Shown here one piece after another: positions 18,382-28,201 of a stretch of DNA of 64,000 nt. Position numbers and translations under genes: made by a program. Below the pieces are notes generated by a model. The model was not told where the DNA came from and did not search any database. It saw only the letters and a program-made list of their open reading frames with translations. Source of the DNA: Methylophilales bacterium LSUCC0135 (GTDB taxonomy: Bacteria > Pseudomonadota > Gammaproteobacteria > Burkholderiales > Methylophilaceae); NCBI GenBank assembly GCA_001704575.1, contig MCAW01000003.1, forward strand, positions 139,433 to 203,432, in the 5' to 3' direction. The stretch's first letter is position 1. Every line of letters begins with the position of its first letter.

Positions 18382-19950
18382 TCAGAACAGCGTTTGTTGG
18401 CGGTGATCACTCTGCTCTGATTTTGCTGGGACCTTGTCGCGACTGGTATAAGCCGACTTGCGTGACGCGTGACGACGCACGATATCAGCAGTTTCTGCCG
18501 CATGATGGCCCGGTCGTATGGCTTTGCTCATCATTGCACGCGCCTCCCGCATCGCCAGACCAATATCAACACAGGGCGCTGGATAGTCACGATCGATGAC
18601 GCAGCCATGGCGTTGCTGCAAGCAGGACGGCATGCGCCAGGGCTCAAACAACCAGCTGTCCGGAACGCGACGCAGCGAAGGCAGCCAGCGTCTTACAAAA
18701 GCACCATCAGGATCCTGATCCATTGCTTGCTTGACCGGGTTGTACATGCGCAGCGTGTTGATACCGGTGGTACCTGATTGCATCTGACTTTGTGGCCAAT
18801 GGATGCCGGCTTCATAATCCAGAAACTCGCGTGCCAGATGCAGGCTAGTATGTCGCCAGTGCAACCAGAGCAGATAACTGGCGTTGCTCATCAACATGGC
18901 GCGCATGCGAAAATTGATCCAGCCGGTTTCGCGCAACATCGCCATGCAGGCATCGACCAGTGGCCAGCCTGTTTGTCCCTTGGCCCACGCTTCAAGACGT
19001 CTTTGTGATTCGACGGTGGAAAGTGCTTCGTCGCGTATTCCATCGAAGGCGGAATGCAGATTGCGAATTTCCAGTTCCGGTTCGCTTTCAAGCTTCTGCA
19101 TGAAATGACAGTGCCAATGCAGGCGTTGTTCGAATGCGCGCAGACCTGAAAGCATGGCGGGACCGAAATCATGCGGCTGTTCTTGCGTTACTTGCACGGC
19201 GCGCCGGGTGGCTTGTACCGTTTCGCGCATACCGAGTACGCCCCAGGCCAAGTAAGGCGACAGCCTTGAGCAGGCGCTGACGGCTCGCAAAGGGCTTGAA
19301 ATGCCGCCTCGATAACGTTGTGCGCGTCCACTTAGAAAACTGTCGAGCACGAATTCTGCCTGCGCGCGGCCGCCACGCTGACGCCTGGGCTTGTCATTCC
19401 CGGCGGGAACGGTTGGCATCAAATCAGGTGCAATCATGGCTGGCGAGGGTTCCACCGGTCGCAATGCTGGCGCCAATGGTTCGCGCATTCTCTGCTCCCA
19501 CAATGTGGTCCACTGATCTCTGCTTTTGAGTTTGCGTACAACCCCATTCTGCGGATATTCAACCCATGTCACACGATGGTGACGACACCAGTCGGCCACT
19601 GTCCGATCGATCTTGAAACTGGCAAGATTGCCCGTTTCTTCGTGGCTGAAAAGCCTGCAGACATGATAACGGGCGGCAATCGCGCTCAGCGCCTCAGTCA
19701 TGCTGCCCGGCCACTCCAGCAGTTCAAGTCCAAGCCTGCGCAGACCTTTTCGCATTTCTGCGAGGCATTCCTGTACAAATACGGCATGTTGTCTGGCATG
19801 GTCGCCTCCCAGCCAGAATTCAGGATCCCAGCAGAACACTACCAGCGTGGCTCGCTCGGCGCATGAAACAGCCAATGGCGCGTGGTCATGCAGGCGCAGA
19901 TCGCGCTTGAGCCAGACAATATTGATCGGACTTTTAACGGCATTGGTCAT
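18382..19950 (-). CDS. FAD-binding photolyase/cryptochrome, atypical subclass
   Basis: A 522-residue photolyase-superfamily protein. The N-terminal alpha/beta antenna domain starts IVWLKRDLRLHDH (~10), and the FAD-binding helical domain holds GWPLVDACMAMLRETGW (~335). Where CPD photolyases carry the NNGGWQWAA-type active site, this one reads EAGIHWPQSQMQSGTTGIN, so catalytic residues differ and the repair substrate is uncertain. Homologues with a QMQSGTTG-type site occur in other Proteobacteria. The C-terminus adds a ~70-residue basic tail. Start ATG 19950 (MTNAVKSP) is preferred over the upstream 20049. It is divergent from a LexA-like S24 gene, suggesting a shared DNA-damage context. Confidence 0.85.
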   Translation of the reverse strand: MTNAVKSPINIVWLKRDLRLHDHAPLAVSCAERATLVVFCWDPEFWLGGDHARQHAVFVQECLAEMRKGLRRLGLELLEWPGSMTEALSAIAARYHVCRLFSHEETGNLASFKIDRTVADWCRHHRVTWVEYPQNGVVRKLKSRDQWTTLWEQRMREPLAPALRPVEPSPAMIAPDLMPTVPAGNDKPRRQRGGRAQAEFVLDSFLSGRAQRYRGGISSPLRAVSACSRLSPYLAWGVLGMRETVQATRRAVQVTQEQPHDFGPAMLSGLRAFEQRLHWHCHFMQKLESEPELEIRNLHSAFDGIRDEALSTVESQRRLEAWAKGQTGWPLVDACMAMLRETGWINFRMRAMLMSNASYLLWLHWRHTSLHLAREFLDYEAGIHWPQSQMQSGTTGINTLRMYNPVKQAMDQDPDGAFVRRWLPSLRRVPDSWLFEPWRMPSCLQQRHGCVIDRDYPAPCVDIGLAMREARAMMSKAIRPGHHAAETADIVRRHASRKSAYTSRDKVPAKSEQSDHRQQTLF

Positions 19951-20048
19951 GTGATTGAAATGCTGAGTATCTGTGAGGCTGAAAGGTTCTGACGTATTTA
20001 ATCTTATGCACTCTACATTGGACAGCAATAATAATAGCAATTCCTGCA

Positions 20049-20065
20049 ATTATTGTTACAATATT
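20049..20065. promoter_or_regulatory. Operator-like palindrome at the S24 gene start
   Basis: ATTATTGT-T-ACAATATT is an interrupted palindrome (8-base arms, one mismatch) ending 3 bases before the ATG at 20069. A related half (CAATAAT) lies upstream near 20026, giving a second, wider inverted arrangement with ATTATTG. The site sits in an AT-rich block unlike the surrounding ~57% GC DNA and would suit a repressor that controls its own gene and perhaps the divergent photolyase. Confidence 0.45.
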
Positions 20066-20068
20066 TAC

Positions 20069-20695
20069 ATGTCCGACCAATCCAGATCACCCCCCCCGAA
20101 ATCATCGCGCAAGCGCGCCCCCGGCGCCGGACGCAAGCCCGGCAGCGGCAAGTTCGGCGAGCCGACCACAGTGGTGCGCGTGCCGGTTAGCCAGTCTGCG
20201 GTTATCAAGGATTTTCTGTCCGCCTGGCAACGCAAGCGCATTGCTCAGGATATTGATGCTGTCGGTGAATTTGCCATGCCGGTCATTGACAGCACGCCTG
20301 TACGGCTGCCCCTTTACGGTTCCAGTGTGCCGGCCGGTTTACCCGGTATCGCTGACGACCATGTGGAAAAGCGCCTCGACCCGAGCGAATTCCTGATCGA
20401 CCGCAAGGACACCACCTTCTTTGTCACCATCCAGGGGCAATCCATGATCGACGCCGGTCTTTTACCCGGTGACAAGGCCGTGGTCGACCGCGCAAAGGTG
20501 GCTGCCATCGGCGATATCGTGCTTGCCATGCTCGACGGCGAATTCACCATCAAGACCCTCGGCCGCCACAAGGATGGCCGCGTCCGTCTGCTTCCCGCCA
20601 ACCATACCGGTACCTATGCCCCGATCGAAATCAGCGGCGAAATGCAATTCGAAATCTGGGGCGTTGTCACCGGCTCCTTCCGCCGCTTCCGTTAG
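20069..20695 (+). CDS. LexA-sized S24 self-cleaving protein (UmuD-like C-terminus, novel N-terminus)
   Basis: A 208-residue protein. Residues ~80-208 match the UmuD/LexA S24 peptidase fold: cleavage site Ala89-Gly90 (VPAGLPG), catalytic Ser125 (GQSMIDAG) and Lys162 (GEFTIKTL). The Gly-Ser and Ser-Lys spacings (35 and 37) equal those of UmuD. UmuD has only ~24 residues before its cut; this protein has 89, close to LexA's 84, but they are not the LexA winged helix. Instead there is a basic run (KSSRKRAPGAGRKPGSGK) and a short region (EPTTVVRVP...AVIKDFL) that may be a DNA-binding fold. No umuC follows. An imperfect palindrome sits just before the ATG. It could be an SOS-type repressor or an orphan UmuD. 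Confidence 0.8.
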   Translation: MSDQSRSPPPKSSRKRAPGAGRKPGSGKFGEPTTVVRVPVSQSAVIKDFLSAWQRKRIAQDIDAVGEFAMPVIDSTPVRLPLYGSSVPAGLPGIADDHVEKRLDPSEFLIDRKDTTFFVTIQGQSMIDAGLLPGDKAVVDRAKVAAIGDIVLAMLDGEFTIKTLGRHKDGRVRLLPANHTGTYAPIEISGEMQFEIWGVVTGSFRRFR

Positions 20696-20822
20696 CGGGT
20701 AAGTCGCAAATTTTCCGGCGCGAGCCAGCCAGATTCATATGTCGTTCAACTGGCTGGCAAGGTGATCTACGGAGCTTACAGTGCATGCGCGCATCCGGCA
20801 TGCCCCGCCACTCTTATCATGC

Positions 20823-20828
20823 TAAAAT
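20823..20828 (+). promoter_or_regulatory. Candidate -10 box for gyrA
   Basis: TAAAAT, preceded by gc, lies 38 bases before the gyrA ATG. The -35 region (atgccc at about 17 bases upstream) is poor. The gene is preceded by a 170-base gap without coding potential. Confidence 0.35.
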
Positions 20829-20865
20829 CCCCTACTTTAAGCCTTGAAATAAGCCGATAGCCAAT

Positions 20866-23409
20866 ATGGAACAATTCGCCAAAGAAACCCTTCCTATCAG
20901 CCTTGAAGATGAAATGCGCCGGTCGTATCTCGATTATGCGATGAGCGTGATCGTCGGGCGTGCGTTGCCTGATGTGCGTGACGGTCTGAAGCCGGTGCAT
21001 CGCCGCGTCCTGTATGCCATGCACGAGCTTTCCAACGACTGGAACCGCGCCTACAAGAAATCGGCGCGTATTGTCGGTGATGTGATCGGTAAGTATCACC
21101 CGCACGGCGATACTGCGGTGTATGACACGATTGTGCGCATGGCGCAGGATTTTTCACTGCGCTACATGCTGGTGGATGGTCAGGGCAACTTCGGCTCGGT
21201 GGATGGCGATAACGCGGCGGCAATGCGTTACACGGAAATTCGCATGGCGCGTATCGCGCACGAGTTGCTGGCCGATATCGACAAGGAAACAGTGGATTTC
21301 GGCCCCAATTACGACGGCTCGGAGCAGGAACCGCTCATCATGCCGGCGCGTATTCCGAATCTGTTGATCAACGGCAGTTCGGGCATTGCCGTCGGCATGG
21401 CGACCAATATTCCCCCGCACAACCTGAATGAAGTGCTCGATGCCTGCCTGGTGTTGCTGCAGAATCCGGAAACGACAGTCGATGAGCTGATCGAGATCGT
21501 CCCGGCGCCGGATTTTCCCACTGCGGGCATCATCTACGGCACTGTCGGCGTCAAGGAAGGTTACCGCACCGGCCGCGGCCGGGTTGTCATGCGCGGACTT
21601 ACCCATTTCGAGGATATCGGCAAGGGCGACCGTCAGGCCATCATCATCGACGAGCTGCCGTATCAGGTGAACAAGAAAACCCTGATCGAAAAGATCGCCG
21701 AGCTGGTCAACGAGAAGAAGATCGAGGGAATTTCCGATCTGCGCGACGAATCGGACAAATCCGGCATGCGCGTGGTGATCGAACTGAAGCGCGGTGAAGT
21801 GCCTGAAGTCATCCTCAACAATCTCTACAAACAGACCCAGCTGCAGGATACCTTCGGCATGAATATGGTGGCGCTGCTGGACGGCCAGCCGCGTCTGCTG
21901 AACCTGAAGCAGATGCTGGAGGCTTTCCTGCGCCATCGCCGCGAAGTCATCACACGCCGCACCGTATTCGAATTGCGCAAGGCACGCGAGCGCGGTCATG
22001 TGCTGGAAGGTTTGGCAGTGGCGCTGGCCAATGTTGACGAGATGATCGCGCTGATCAAGGCGGCGCCGACACCGCCGGACGCCAAGCGCGAGCTGATGGC
22101 GCGTAGCTGGAAATCGCCGGTGGTGGAGGAAATGCTGAAACGCGCAGCGATGGAGGCCTCGCGGCCAGAAGGGTTGTCTGTCGATTTCGGTTTGACGCCG
22201 CAGGGCTACCGCCTGTCGGAAGTCCAGGCGCAGGAAATCCTGCAGATGCGTCTGCAACGCCTGACCGGCCTGGAGCAGGACAAGATAGTCAACGAGTACA
22301 AGGAGGTGATGGACGTGATTGCCGACCTGCTTGATATTCTGACCAAATCCGAGCGCGTGACCGAGATCATCGTGCAGGAGCTGTCCGTCATTCGCCAGCA
22401 GTTCGGCGACAAGCGCCGCAGCGAGATCGTGCAGAACGCTCAGGATCTTTCACTGGAAGACCTCATCACGCCGCAGGACGTCGTCGTGACGTTGTCGCAT
22501 ACCGGATATGTCAAATCGCAGCCGCTCGATGAATACCGCGCGCAGAAGCGCGGCGGGCGCGGCAAGATGGCGGCAGGCACCAAGGAAGATGATTTCATCG
22601 ACAAGATGTTCGTCGCCAACTCGCACGATTACATTCTCTGCTTCTCCAGCCGCGGCCGCGTCTACTGGCTCAAGGTCTACGAAGTGCCTCAAGGCGGGCG
22701 CATCAGCCGCGGCAAACCGATTGTGAATCTGTTCCCGCTGGAAGATGGCGAGAAAATCAATGCCATTCTTTCGGTGAAGGAGTTTGACGAAAACCGCTAT
22801 GTCTTCATGGCGACTTCGCAAGGCACAGTGAAGAAGACCTCGCTGGCCGAATTCTCCAATCCGCGCAAATCCGGCATCATCGCCATCAATCTGGATGAGG
22901 GCGATTACCTCATCGGCGCCGAAATCACCAATGGTGAAAACGATATCGTGCTGGTATCCGACGGTGGTAAGGCGGTCTGGTTCGATGAAGAACATGTGCG
23001 TCCGATGGGTCGCGCCACGCGCGGTGTGCGCGGCATGAAGCTGCCGGCAGCCCAACAGGTGATTTCGCTGCTGATCGCCGACAACGAGAATGAAACCGTG
23101 CTGGTGGCGACCGAGAACGGCTACGGCAAGCGCACTGCGCTGAAGGAGTTCCGTCTCTCGGGCCGTGGCACGCAAGGCGTCAAGGCGATTGCAACCAGCG
23201 AGCGCAACGGCACCGTGGTGGCGGCAAGGCTGGTCAATGATGAAGACGAGATCATGCTGATTACCACCGGTGGCGTGCTGATACGCACCCGCGTCAAGGA
23301 AATCCGCGAGTTGGGCCGTGCCACGCAGGGTGTGACGTTGATCAACCTCGGTGCCGGAGAAAAGCTTTCCGGCCTCGAAAAGGTGGTCGAGACTGACGAC
23401 GACAACTAA
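20866..23409 (+). CDS. gyrA: DNA gyrase subunit A
   Basis: An 847-residue type IIA topoisomerase A subunit. The winged-helix/tower domain shows the catalytic Tyr in AAAMRYTE (~122). The quinolone region reads [10 protein letters not shown]: Thr at the position of E. coli Ser83, with Asp87 kept. The C-terminal pinwheel carries a GyrA box as QKRGGRGK (~562), which separates it from ParC. It introduces negative supercoils together with GyrB. The downstream serC-pheA-hisC run matches the usual betaproteobacterial order. Thr83 is native in many species and is not by itself evidence of resistance. Confidence 0.97.
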   Translation: MEQFAKETLPISLEDEMRRSYLDYAMSVIVGRALPDVRDGLKPVHRRVLYAMHELSNDWNRAYKKSARIVGDVIGKYHPHGDTAVYDTIVRMAQDFSLRYMLVDGQGNFGSVDGDNAAAMRYTEIRMARIAHELLADIDKETVDFGPNYDGSEQEPLIMPARIPNLLINGSSGIAVGMATNIPPHNLNEVLDACLVLLQNPETTVDELIEIVPAPDFPTAGIIYGTVGVKEGYRTGRGRVVMRGLTHFEDIGKGDRQAIIIDELPYQVNKKTLIEKIAELVNEKKIEGISDLRDESDKSGMRVVIELKRGEVPEVILNNLYKQTQLQDTFGMNMVALLDGQPRLLNLKQMLEAFLRHRREVITRRTVFELRKARERGHVLEGLAVALANVDEMIALIKAAPTPPDAKRELMARSWKSPVVEEMLKRAAMEASRPEGLSVDFGLTPQGYRLSEVQAQEILQMRLQRLTGLEQDKIVNEYKEVMDVIADLLDILTKSERVTEIIVQELSVIRQQFGDKRRSEIVQNAQDLSLEDLITPQDVVVTLSHTGYVKSQPLDEYRAQKRGGRGKMAAGTKEDDFIDKMFVANSHDYILCFSSRGRVYWLKVYEVPQGGRISRGKPIVNLFPLEDGEKINAILSVKEFDENRYVFMATSQGTVKKTSLAEFSNPRKSGIIAINLDEGDYLIGAEITNGENDIVLVSDGGKAVWFDEEHVRPMGRATRGVRGMKLPAAQQVISLLIADNENETVLVATENGYGKRTALKEFRLSGRGTQGVKAIATSERNGTVVAARLVNDEDEIMLITTGGVLIRTRVKEIRELGRATQGVTLINLGAGEKLSGLEKVVETDDDN

Positions 23410-23434
23410 CGCAAGCAGAACAACCAAGATCGAC

Positions 23435-24517
23435 ATGACGCACATTTATAATTTCTCTGCCGGTCCTGCTGTGCTGCCGAAAGAGGTTTTGCTCCAGGCA
23501 CAGGATGAAATGCTGGATTGGCACGGTTCCGGCATGTCGGTGATGGAAATGTCGCACCGCGGCAAGGAGTTCCTGCAAATCGCGCATGAGGCGGAAGCCG
23601 ATCTGCGCGAGTTGCTGGTGATCCCATCCAATTACAAGGTGCTGTTTCTGCAGGGCGGGGCGCACAGCCAGTTTGCGATGATTCCGCTCAATCTGCTGCA
23701 TGGCAAGACTTCGGCGGATTACATCAATACCGGCATCTGGTCGGAAAAGGCGATCACCGAAGCCGCACGTTTCTGCGATGTCAATGTCTCGGCTTCCTCT
23801 GCCGACCGCAATTTCACCTATGCGCCGGCGCAAAGCGAATGGCACCTGAACCCCGATGCGGCCTATGTGCACTACACCTCGAACGAGACCATAGGCGGCG
23901 TCGAGATGTTCTGGACACCGGAGACCGGTGATGTACCGCTGGTTGCGGACATGTCCTCGCACATTCTGTCACGGCCTGTTGACGTCAGCCGTTACGGCCT
24001 GATTTATGCCGGTGCGCAGAAGAATATCGGTCCGGCCGGGCTGACCATCGTCATCGTGCGTGAAGACCTGATCGGCAAGGCCCGTGCGGGAACGCCGACC
24101 ATGCTGGATTACAAGACCCATGCCGACAATGATTCCATGTACAACACGCCGCCGACCTATGGCATCTATATCGCCGGCCTGGTGTTCAAATGGCTGAAAG
24201 CGAAGGGCGGTTTGGCCGAAATGGAAAAAACCAATATCCTCAAGGCGGCCGTGCTTTACGATTATCTCGATGCTTCCGATTTCTACCATTCGCCGATTGC
24301 GGTGGAGAACCGCTCGCGCATGAATGTGCCGTTCACCTTGAAGAATGCGGCGCTGGACGCCGCCTTTTTGCAGCAGGCCGGCGAGCGCGGCTTGTTGCAG
24401 CTGAAAGGCCACAAGCTGGTAGGCGGCATGCGTGCTTCGATTTACAACGCCATGCCGGTCGAGGGCGTGCAGGCGCTGGTGGCGTTCATGCGCGAATTCG
24501 AGCGGGCAAACGCCTGA
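23435..24517 (+). CDS. serC: Phosphoserine aminotransferase
   Basis: A 360-residue class V PLP aminotransferase, full length for SerC. It begins [12 protein letters not shown], and the PLP lysine is in [10 protein letters not shown] (~200). It converts 3-phosphohydroxypyruvate to phosphoserine and also serves pyridoxal phosphate synthesis. The start at 23435 (MTHIYNF) is 25 bases after gyrA; the longer open frame begins inside gyrA. It is followed 34 bases later by pheA. Confidence 0.96.
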   Translation: MTHIYNFSAGPAVLPKEVLLQAQDEMLDWHGSGMSVMEMSHRGKEFLQIAHEAEADLRELLVIPSNYKVLFLQGGAHSQFAMIPLNLLHGKTSADYINTGIWSEKAITEAARFCDVNVSASSADRNFTYAPAQSEWHLNPDAAYVHYTSNETIGGVEMFWTPETGDVPLVADMSSHILSRPVDVSRYGLIYAGAQKNIGPAGLTIVIVREDLIGKARAGTPTMLDYKTHADNDSMYNTPPTYGIYIAGLVFKWLKAKGGLAEMEKTNILKAAVLYDYLDASDFYHSPIAVENRSRMNVPFTLKNAALDAAFLQQAGERGLLQLKGHKLVGGMRASIYNAMPVEGVQALVAFMREFERANA

Positions 24518-24551
24518 GCATAAATTTGTCGAACACTGACTGACAGAGACT

Positions 24552-25619
24552 ATGGACGATCTTCTTAAAAAGCACCGCGACCGTATAGACGCCATCGACG
24601 AACAGTTGCTGAAGCTGGTCAACGAACGCGCCAGCCACGCGCGCGAGATAGGCGCGCTCAAGGGCGAGGGGCCTATTTACCGGCCGGAACGCGAAGCCCA
24701 GGTGCTGCGGCGCCTGCTCGAAAAGAACGGCGGACCATTGTCGGACGAAGCCATTACGGCGATTTTTCGCGGCGTCATGTCAAACTGCCGCGCGCTGGAA
24801 AAAGAACTTTCGGTGGCGTTTCTCGGTCCGCTCGGCACTTTCAGCGAAGAAGCTGCCAACAAGCAGTTCGGCGGTCTCAGCGCACCGGTGCAGTGTGCCT
24901 CGATAGACGAAGTGTTCCGCAACGTCGAGGCGGGCAAGGTGGATTACGGCGTGGTGCCGGTGGAAAATTCCACCGAAGGCGCTGTCGGCAGAACGCTGGA
25001 TCTGCTCATGAGCACTTCTGCCCATATTTGCGGCGAAGTGGCATTGCCGGTGCATCACAATCTGCTGAGCAAGGAAGCCAATAAAACCTCGATCCGCAAG
25101 CTCTATTCGCATGCACAGTCCCTCTCGCAATGTCATGAATGGCTCAATCAGAATCTTGCCGGTGTTGCGCTTGAGGCGGTTGCCAGCAATGCCGAAGCAG
25201 CGCGGCTGGCTACGCTTGAACCGCGCAGTGCGGCGATTGCCAGCCGGCGCGCCGGTGAATTGTTCGGTCTGAATCTGCTTGCCGAAAATATCGAGGATGA
25301 CCCGAAAAACACGACACGCTTTCTGGTGCTGTCCAGCCACGACGTCGCGCCGTCCGGCCGGGACAAGACTTCGCTGGTGATGGCGACCCGCAACGTGCCT
25401 GGCGCAGTCGTCGATTTGCTTGAACCGCTGGCCAGACATCAGGTCAGTATGACCAAGCTGGAATCGCGGCCATCACGGTTGGGTATCTGGGAGTATGTGT
25501 TCTTCGTCGATATCGAAGGCCATCAGCGTGACGCCAATGTGGCAGCTGCGCTCGATGAATTGCAGAAACGTGCTTCGTTGCTGAAGGTACTGGGTTCGTA
25601 CCCTGTTGCAGTGATTTAG
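24552..25619 (+). CDS. pheA: Bifunctional chorismate mutase/prephenate dehydratase (P-protein)
   Basis: A 355-residue fusion: an AroQ-class chorismate mutase (1-90, RIDAIDEQLL), prephenate dehydratase (~95-270, FLGPLGTFSEEA and VPVENSTEG), and a C-terminal ACT domain (~275-350) with ESRPSRLG, the phenylalanine-binding signature for feedback inhibition. It makes phenylpyruvate from chorismate. The gene lies in the serC-pheA-hisC order. A rho-independent terminator follows at ~25.7 kb. Confidence 0.95.
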   Translation: MDDLLKKHRDRIDAIDEQLLKLVNERASHAREIGALKGEGPIYRPEREAQVLRRLLEKNGGPLSDEAITAIFRGVMSNCRALEKELSVAFLGPLGTFSEEAANKQFGGLSAPVQCASIDEVFRNVEAGKVDYGVVPVENSTEGAVGRTLDLLMSTSAHICGEVALPVHHNLLSKEANKTSIRKLYSHAQSLSQCHEWLNQNLAGVALEAVASNAEAARLATLEPRSAAIASRRAGELFGLNLLAENIEDDPKNTTRFLVLSSHDVAPSGRDKTSLVMATRNVPGAVVDLLEPLARHQVSMTKLESRPSRLGIWEYVFFVDIEGHQRDANVAAALDELQKRASLLKVLGSYPVAVI

Positions 25620-25700
25620 GTCTGGTGGTTGGAAGTCAGGTTTTCGGACCAGACTGCGTATCCGCTGCGGTATTTTTGTTTCACCTTAATCATCGACCGA

Positions 25701-25729
25701 AGCGGCATAAAGCCGCATTTTTATTTTTA
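25701..25729 (+). terminator. Rho-independent terminator after pheA
   Basis: The stem GCGGC-ataaa-GCCGC (25702-25716) is followed by atttttattttt. It lies in the 137-base gap between pheA and hisC, so the two may be separate transcription units or attenuated. Confidence 0.6.
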
Positions 25730-25756
25730 CTTGATCAGGATTGTTGAAGGATTTCC

Positions 25757-26863
25757 GTGACCAGACTGAGTGAACTTGCGCCCGAGTATATTCGTGCGAT
25801 TGCCCCGTATCAACCGGGTAAGCCGATCTCCGATCTCGCCCGTGAAATGGGCCTGGATCCAAGCCGGATCGTCAAATTGGCGTCCAACGAGAACCCGCTC
25901 GGCGCCAGTCCGAAAGCCTATGAGGCCATGCAGCAGGCGCTGGAGGAGATTGCCCGTTATCCGGACGGCAACAGCTTTGCGTTGCGCGATGCGATATGCG
26001 AAAAATTCGCGCTCAAGCCTGCGCAGCTGGTGTTCGGCAACGGTTCCAACGATATACTGGAACTGGCTGCACGTGCTTTCCTGACGCCGGGTTCCGCAGC
26101 GGTTTATTCGCAACATGCGTTTGCTGTGTATGCATTGGCGACCCAGGCTGTCGGTGCAATAGGCGTGACCGTGCCCGCACGGGATTACGGCCATGATCTC
26201 GATGCGATGCGGGCAGCCATCACGCCGCAGACACGCATGGTGTTCATCGCCAATCCGAACAACCCGACCGGCACCATGCTGGAAAAAGCAGCGTTGCTGG
26301 ACTTTTTGCGCAGCGTGCCGCCATCGACGCTGGTTGTGCTGGATGAGGCCTACGACGAATACATGCCAGCTGCCGCCAAGTCGGAAAGTTTCACCTGGTT
26401 GAATGAATTCGACAACCTTATCATTTCGCGCACTTTTTCCAAGGCTTACGGACTGGCAGGCTTGCGCATCGGTTATGGTGCTGCTTCACCCGATGTGGCC
26501 GACATGATGAACCGCGTGCGCCAGCCGTTCAATGTCAATAGCGTGGCGCAGGCCGCCGCGGTGGCTTCGCTGGCCGACGACAATTTCGTCGAGCAGAGCT
26601 ATGCGCTCAATCAGGCCGGCATGCTGCAATTGACGGAGGCTTTCGAACGACTCGGATTGGCGTATATTCCATCGTTCGGTAATTTTGTCAGCGTGCGCTT
26701 GGATAATGCCGCCGATGTTTATCGCCGATTGCTCGAAAGCGGCGTGATCGTGAGGCCGGTGGCGAATTATGAAATGCCGGATTACCTTCGCGTCAGCGTT
26801 GGTTTGTTCAGCGAAAATGCCCGCTTTCTGGAAGTTCTGGAACAAATATTGAAGAATGATTGA
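25757..26863 (+). CDS. hisC: Histidinol-phosphate/aromatic aminotransferase (HisC family)
   Basis: A 368-residue class I/II PLP aminotransferase. It has the HisC features [10 protein letters not shown] (~35), NPNNPTG (~170) and the PLP lysine in [14 protein letters not shown] (~220-233). It starts at GTG 25757. HisC copies placed beside pheA in betaproteobacteria are often thought to act in phenylalanine/tyrosine transamination as well as in histidine synthesis. No other his biosynthetic gene is adjacent (hisZ is 24 kb away). It is followed 11 bases later by aroG. Confidence 0.9.
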   Translation: MTRLSELAPEYIRAIAPYQPGKPISDLAREMGLDPSRIVKLASNENPLGASPKAYEAMQQALEEIARYPDGNSFALRDAICEKFALKPAQLVFGNGSNDILELAARAFLTPGSAAVYSQHAFAVYALATQAVGAIGVTVPARDYGHDLDAMRAAITPQTRMVFIANPNNPTGTMLEKAALLDFLRSVPPSTLVVLDEAYDEYMPAAAKSESFTWLNEFDNLIISRTFSKAYGLAGLRIGYGAASPDVADMMNRVRQPFNVNSVAQAAAVASLADDNFVEQSYALNQAGMLQLTEAFERLGLAYIPSFGNFVSVRLDNAADVYRRLLESGVIVRPVANYEMPDYLRVSVGLFSENARFLEVLEQILKND

Positions 26864-26874
26864 TACATCACATA

Positions 26875-27957
26875 ATGACTGATTACGAAAAACTTGCGAC
26901 CGATGATGTCCGCATCCGCGAGATCAAGGAGCTGATTACACCTCTGGAGCTGCTCGACAAGCTCAAGGAAAGTTCAGAATCCACGCACAACATTCTGGCT
27001 GCTCGTGCCGCCATTCACCGCATTCTGCAAGGCACTGACGACCGCCTGCTGGTGGTGGTCGGCCCGTGCTCGATTCACGATACCGAGGCCGGGCTCGAAT
27101 ATGCCCGCCGCCTGGTGGAAGTACGTAAGCGGCTGGCGGCTGATTTGATGATCGTCATGCGTGTCTACTTTGAGAAGCCGCGTACCACGCTGGGCTGGAA
27201 AGGCCTGATCAACGACCCTTTTCTGGATGGCACCTACCGTATCAACGAGGGCCTGGAAAAAGCGCGCAAATTTCTCTTTGATGTCAATGAGATCGGCTTG
27301 CCGGCGGCGATGGAATTTCTCGACACCATTACACCGCAATACACTGCGGACCTCGTCAGCTGGGGGGCGATCGGCGCCCGCACGACAGAGTCGCAGGTAC
27401 ACCGCGAGCTGGCTTCCGGATTATCCTGTCCGGTCGGTTTCAAGAACGGCACGGATGGCAATGTGCGCGTCGCCATCGATGCGATCAAGACCGCATCCAA
27501 CCCGCATCACTTTCTCTCGGTGACCAAGGAAGGCCGCTCCGCCATCATTTCCACATCCGGAAATGAAGATTGCCATTTGATTCTGCGCGGTGGCAAGACC
27601 CCCAATTACAACGCCGAGAGTGTTGAAGCAGCTTGCAAGGCGCTGCAGGCGGCCGGTATTGCGCCCAGGCTGATGGTCGATTGCAGCCACGCCAACAGCC
27701 AGAAGGATTTCCTCAAGCAGAAAGATGTTGCGCAGGATATCGCCCGCCAGCTCTCTGCTGGCGAGCCGTGCATTATCGGCGTGATGGTGGAGTCGCACCT
27801 GCATGAAGGCCGCCAGGAACAGGTGCCGGGCTGCAAGCTGGAGTATGGCAAGTCCATCACCGATGCCTGTCTGGGCTGGGAAGATACGGTCGAACTGCTG
27901 GAAAATCTCGCCTCTGGTGTGCGTAATCGCAGGGCCAGCCGCGCGCAGGAGTTCTGA
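26875..27957 (+). CDS. aroG: 3-deoxy-7-phosphoheptulonate (DAHP) synthase, class I
   Basis: A 360-residue type I-alpha DAHP synthase (AroG/F/H type), the first step of the shikimate pathway, condensing PEP and erythrose-4-phosphate. Visible motifs are VVGPCSIHD (~62), YFEKPRTTLGWKGLIND (~97), GFKNGTDG (~190) and DCSHANSQK (~275). The ATG at 26875 is preferred over the in-frame TTG at 26860. Its place after hisC departs from the usual beta order, where tyrA-aroA-cmk-rpsA follow. Which aromatic amino acid inhibits it cannot be read reliably. Confidence 0.93.
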   Translation: MTDYEKLATDDVRIREIKELITPLELLDKLKESSESTHNILAARAAIHRILQGTDDRLLVVVGPCSIHDTEAGLEYARRLVEVRKRLAADLMIVMRVYFEKPRTTLGWKGLINDPFLDGTYRINEGLEKARKFLFDVNEIGLPAAMEFLDTITPQYTADLVSWGAIGARTTESQVHRELASGLSCPVGFKNGTDGNVRVAIDAIKTASNPHHFLSVTKEGRSAIISTSGNEDCHLILRGGKTPNYNAESVEAACKALQAAGIAPRLMVDCSHANSQKDFLKQKDVAQDIARQLSAGEPCIIGVMVESHLHEGRQEQVPGCKLEYGKSITDACLGWEDTVELLENLASGVRNRRASRAQEF

Positions 27958-28117
27958 ACATACCCGGCTGGCAGCTTTCCCGTTCGCCACGCGTCATGAA
28001 AATACTTAGGCGCGATTCGGTATTTTTGCCCTGTGTTAATCCTCAGGCTGGTTGCAAAATGGATTCACGTCAGGAAACAATTCATGGCGATAATCAATCA
28101 ATCACAAGGAGATTATT

Positions 28118-28189
28118 ATGTGGACAAAACCAGCAGCTACTGAAATGCGTTTCGGCTTTGAAGTAACAATGTACGTTTGCAATCGCTAA
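28118..28189 (+). CDS. pqqA: PQQ precursor peptide PqqA
   Basis: A 23-codon gene, [19 protein letters not shown] then VCNR, starting behind a strong AAGGAGAT ribosome site. The conserved Glu15 and Tyr19 (E-x-x-x-Y) are the two residues cross-linked by PqqE and turned into pyrroloquinoline quinone. The RFGFEVTMY core is typical of the family. It lies first in the pqq cluster, 90 bases before pqqB, with a hairpin in between that would favour high pqqA transcript levels. Confidence 0.95.
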   Translation: MWTKPAATEMRFGFEVTMYVCNR

Positions 28190-28201
28190 TTGATTGCCTG
28201 T

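Noticed and set aside
21100-21150. GyrA Thr83 as a quinolone-resistance mutation
   Set aside because: Threonine is the native residue at this position in many bacteria, and Asp87 is unchanged.
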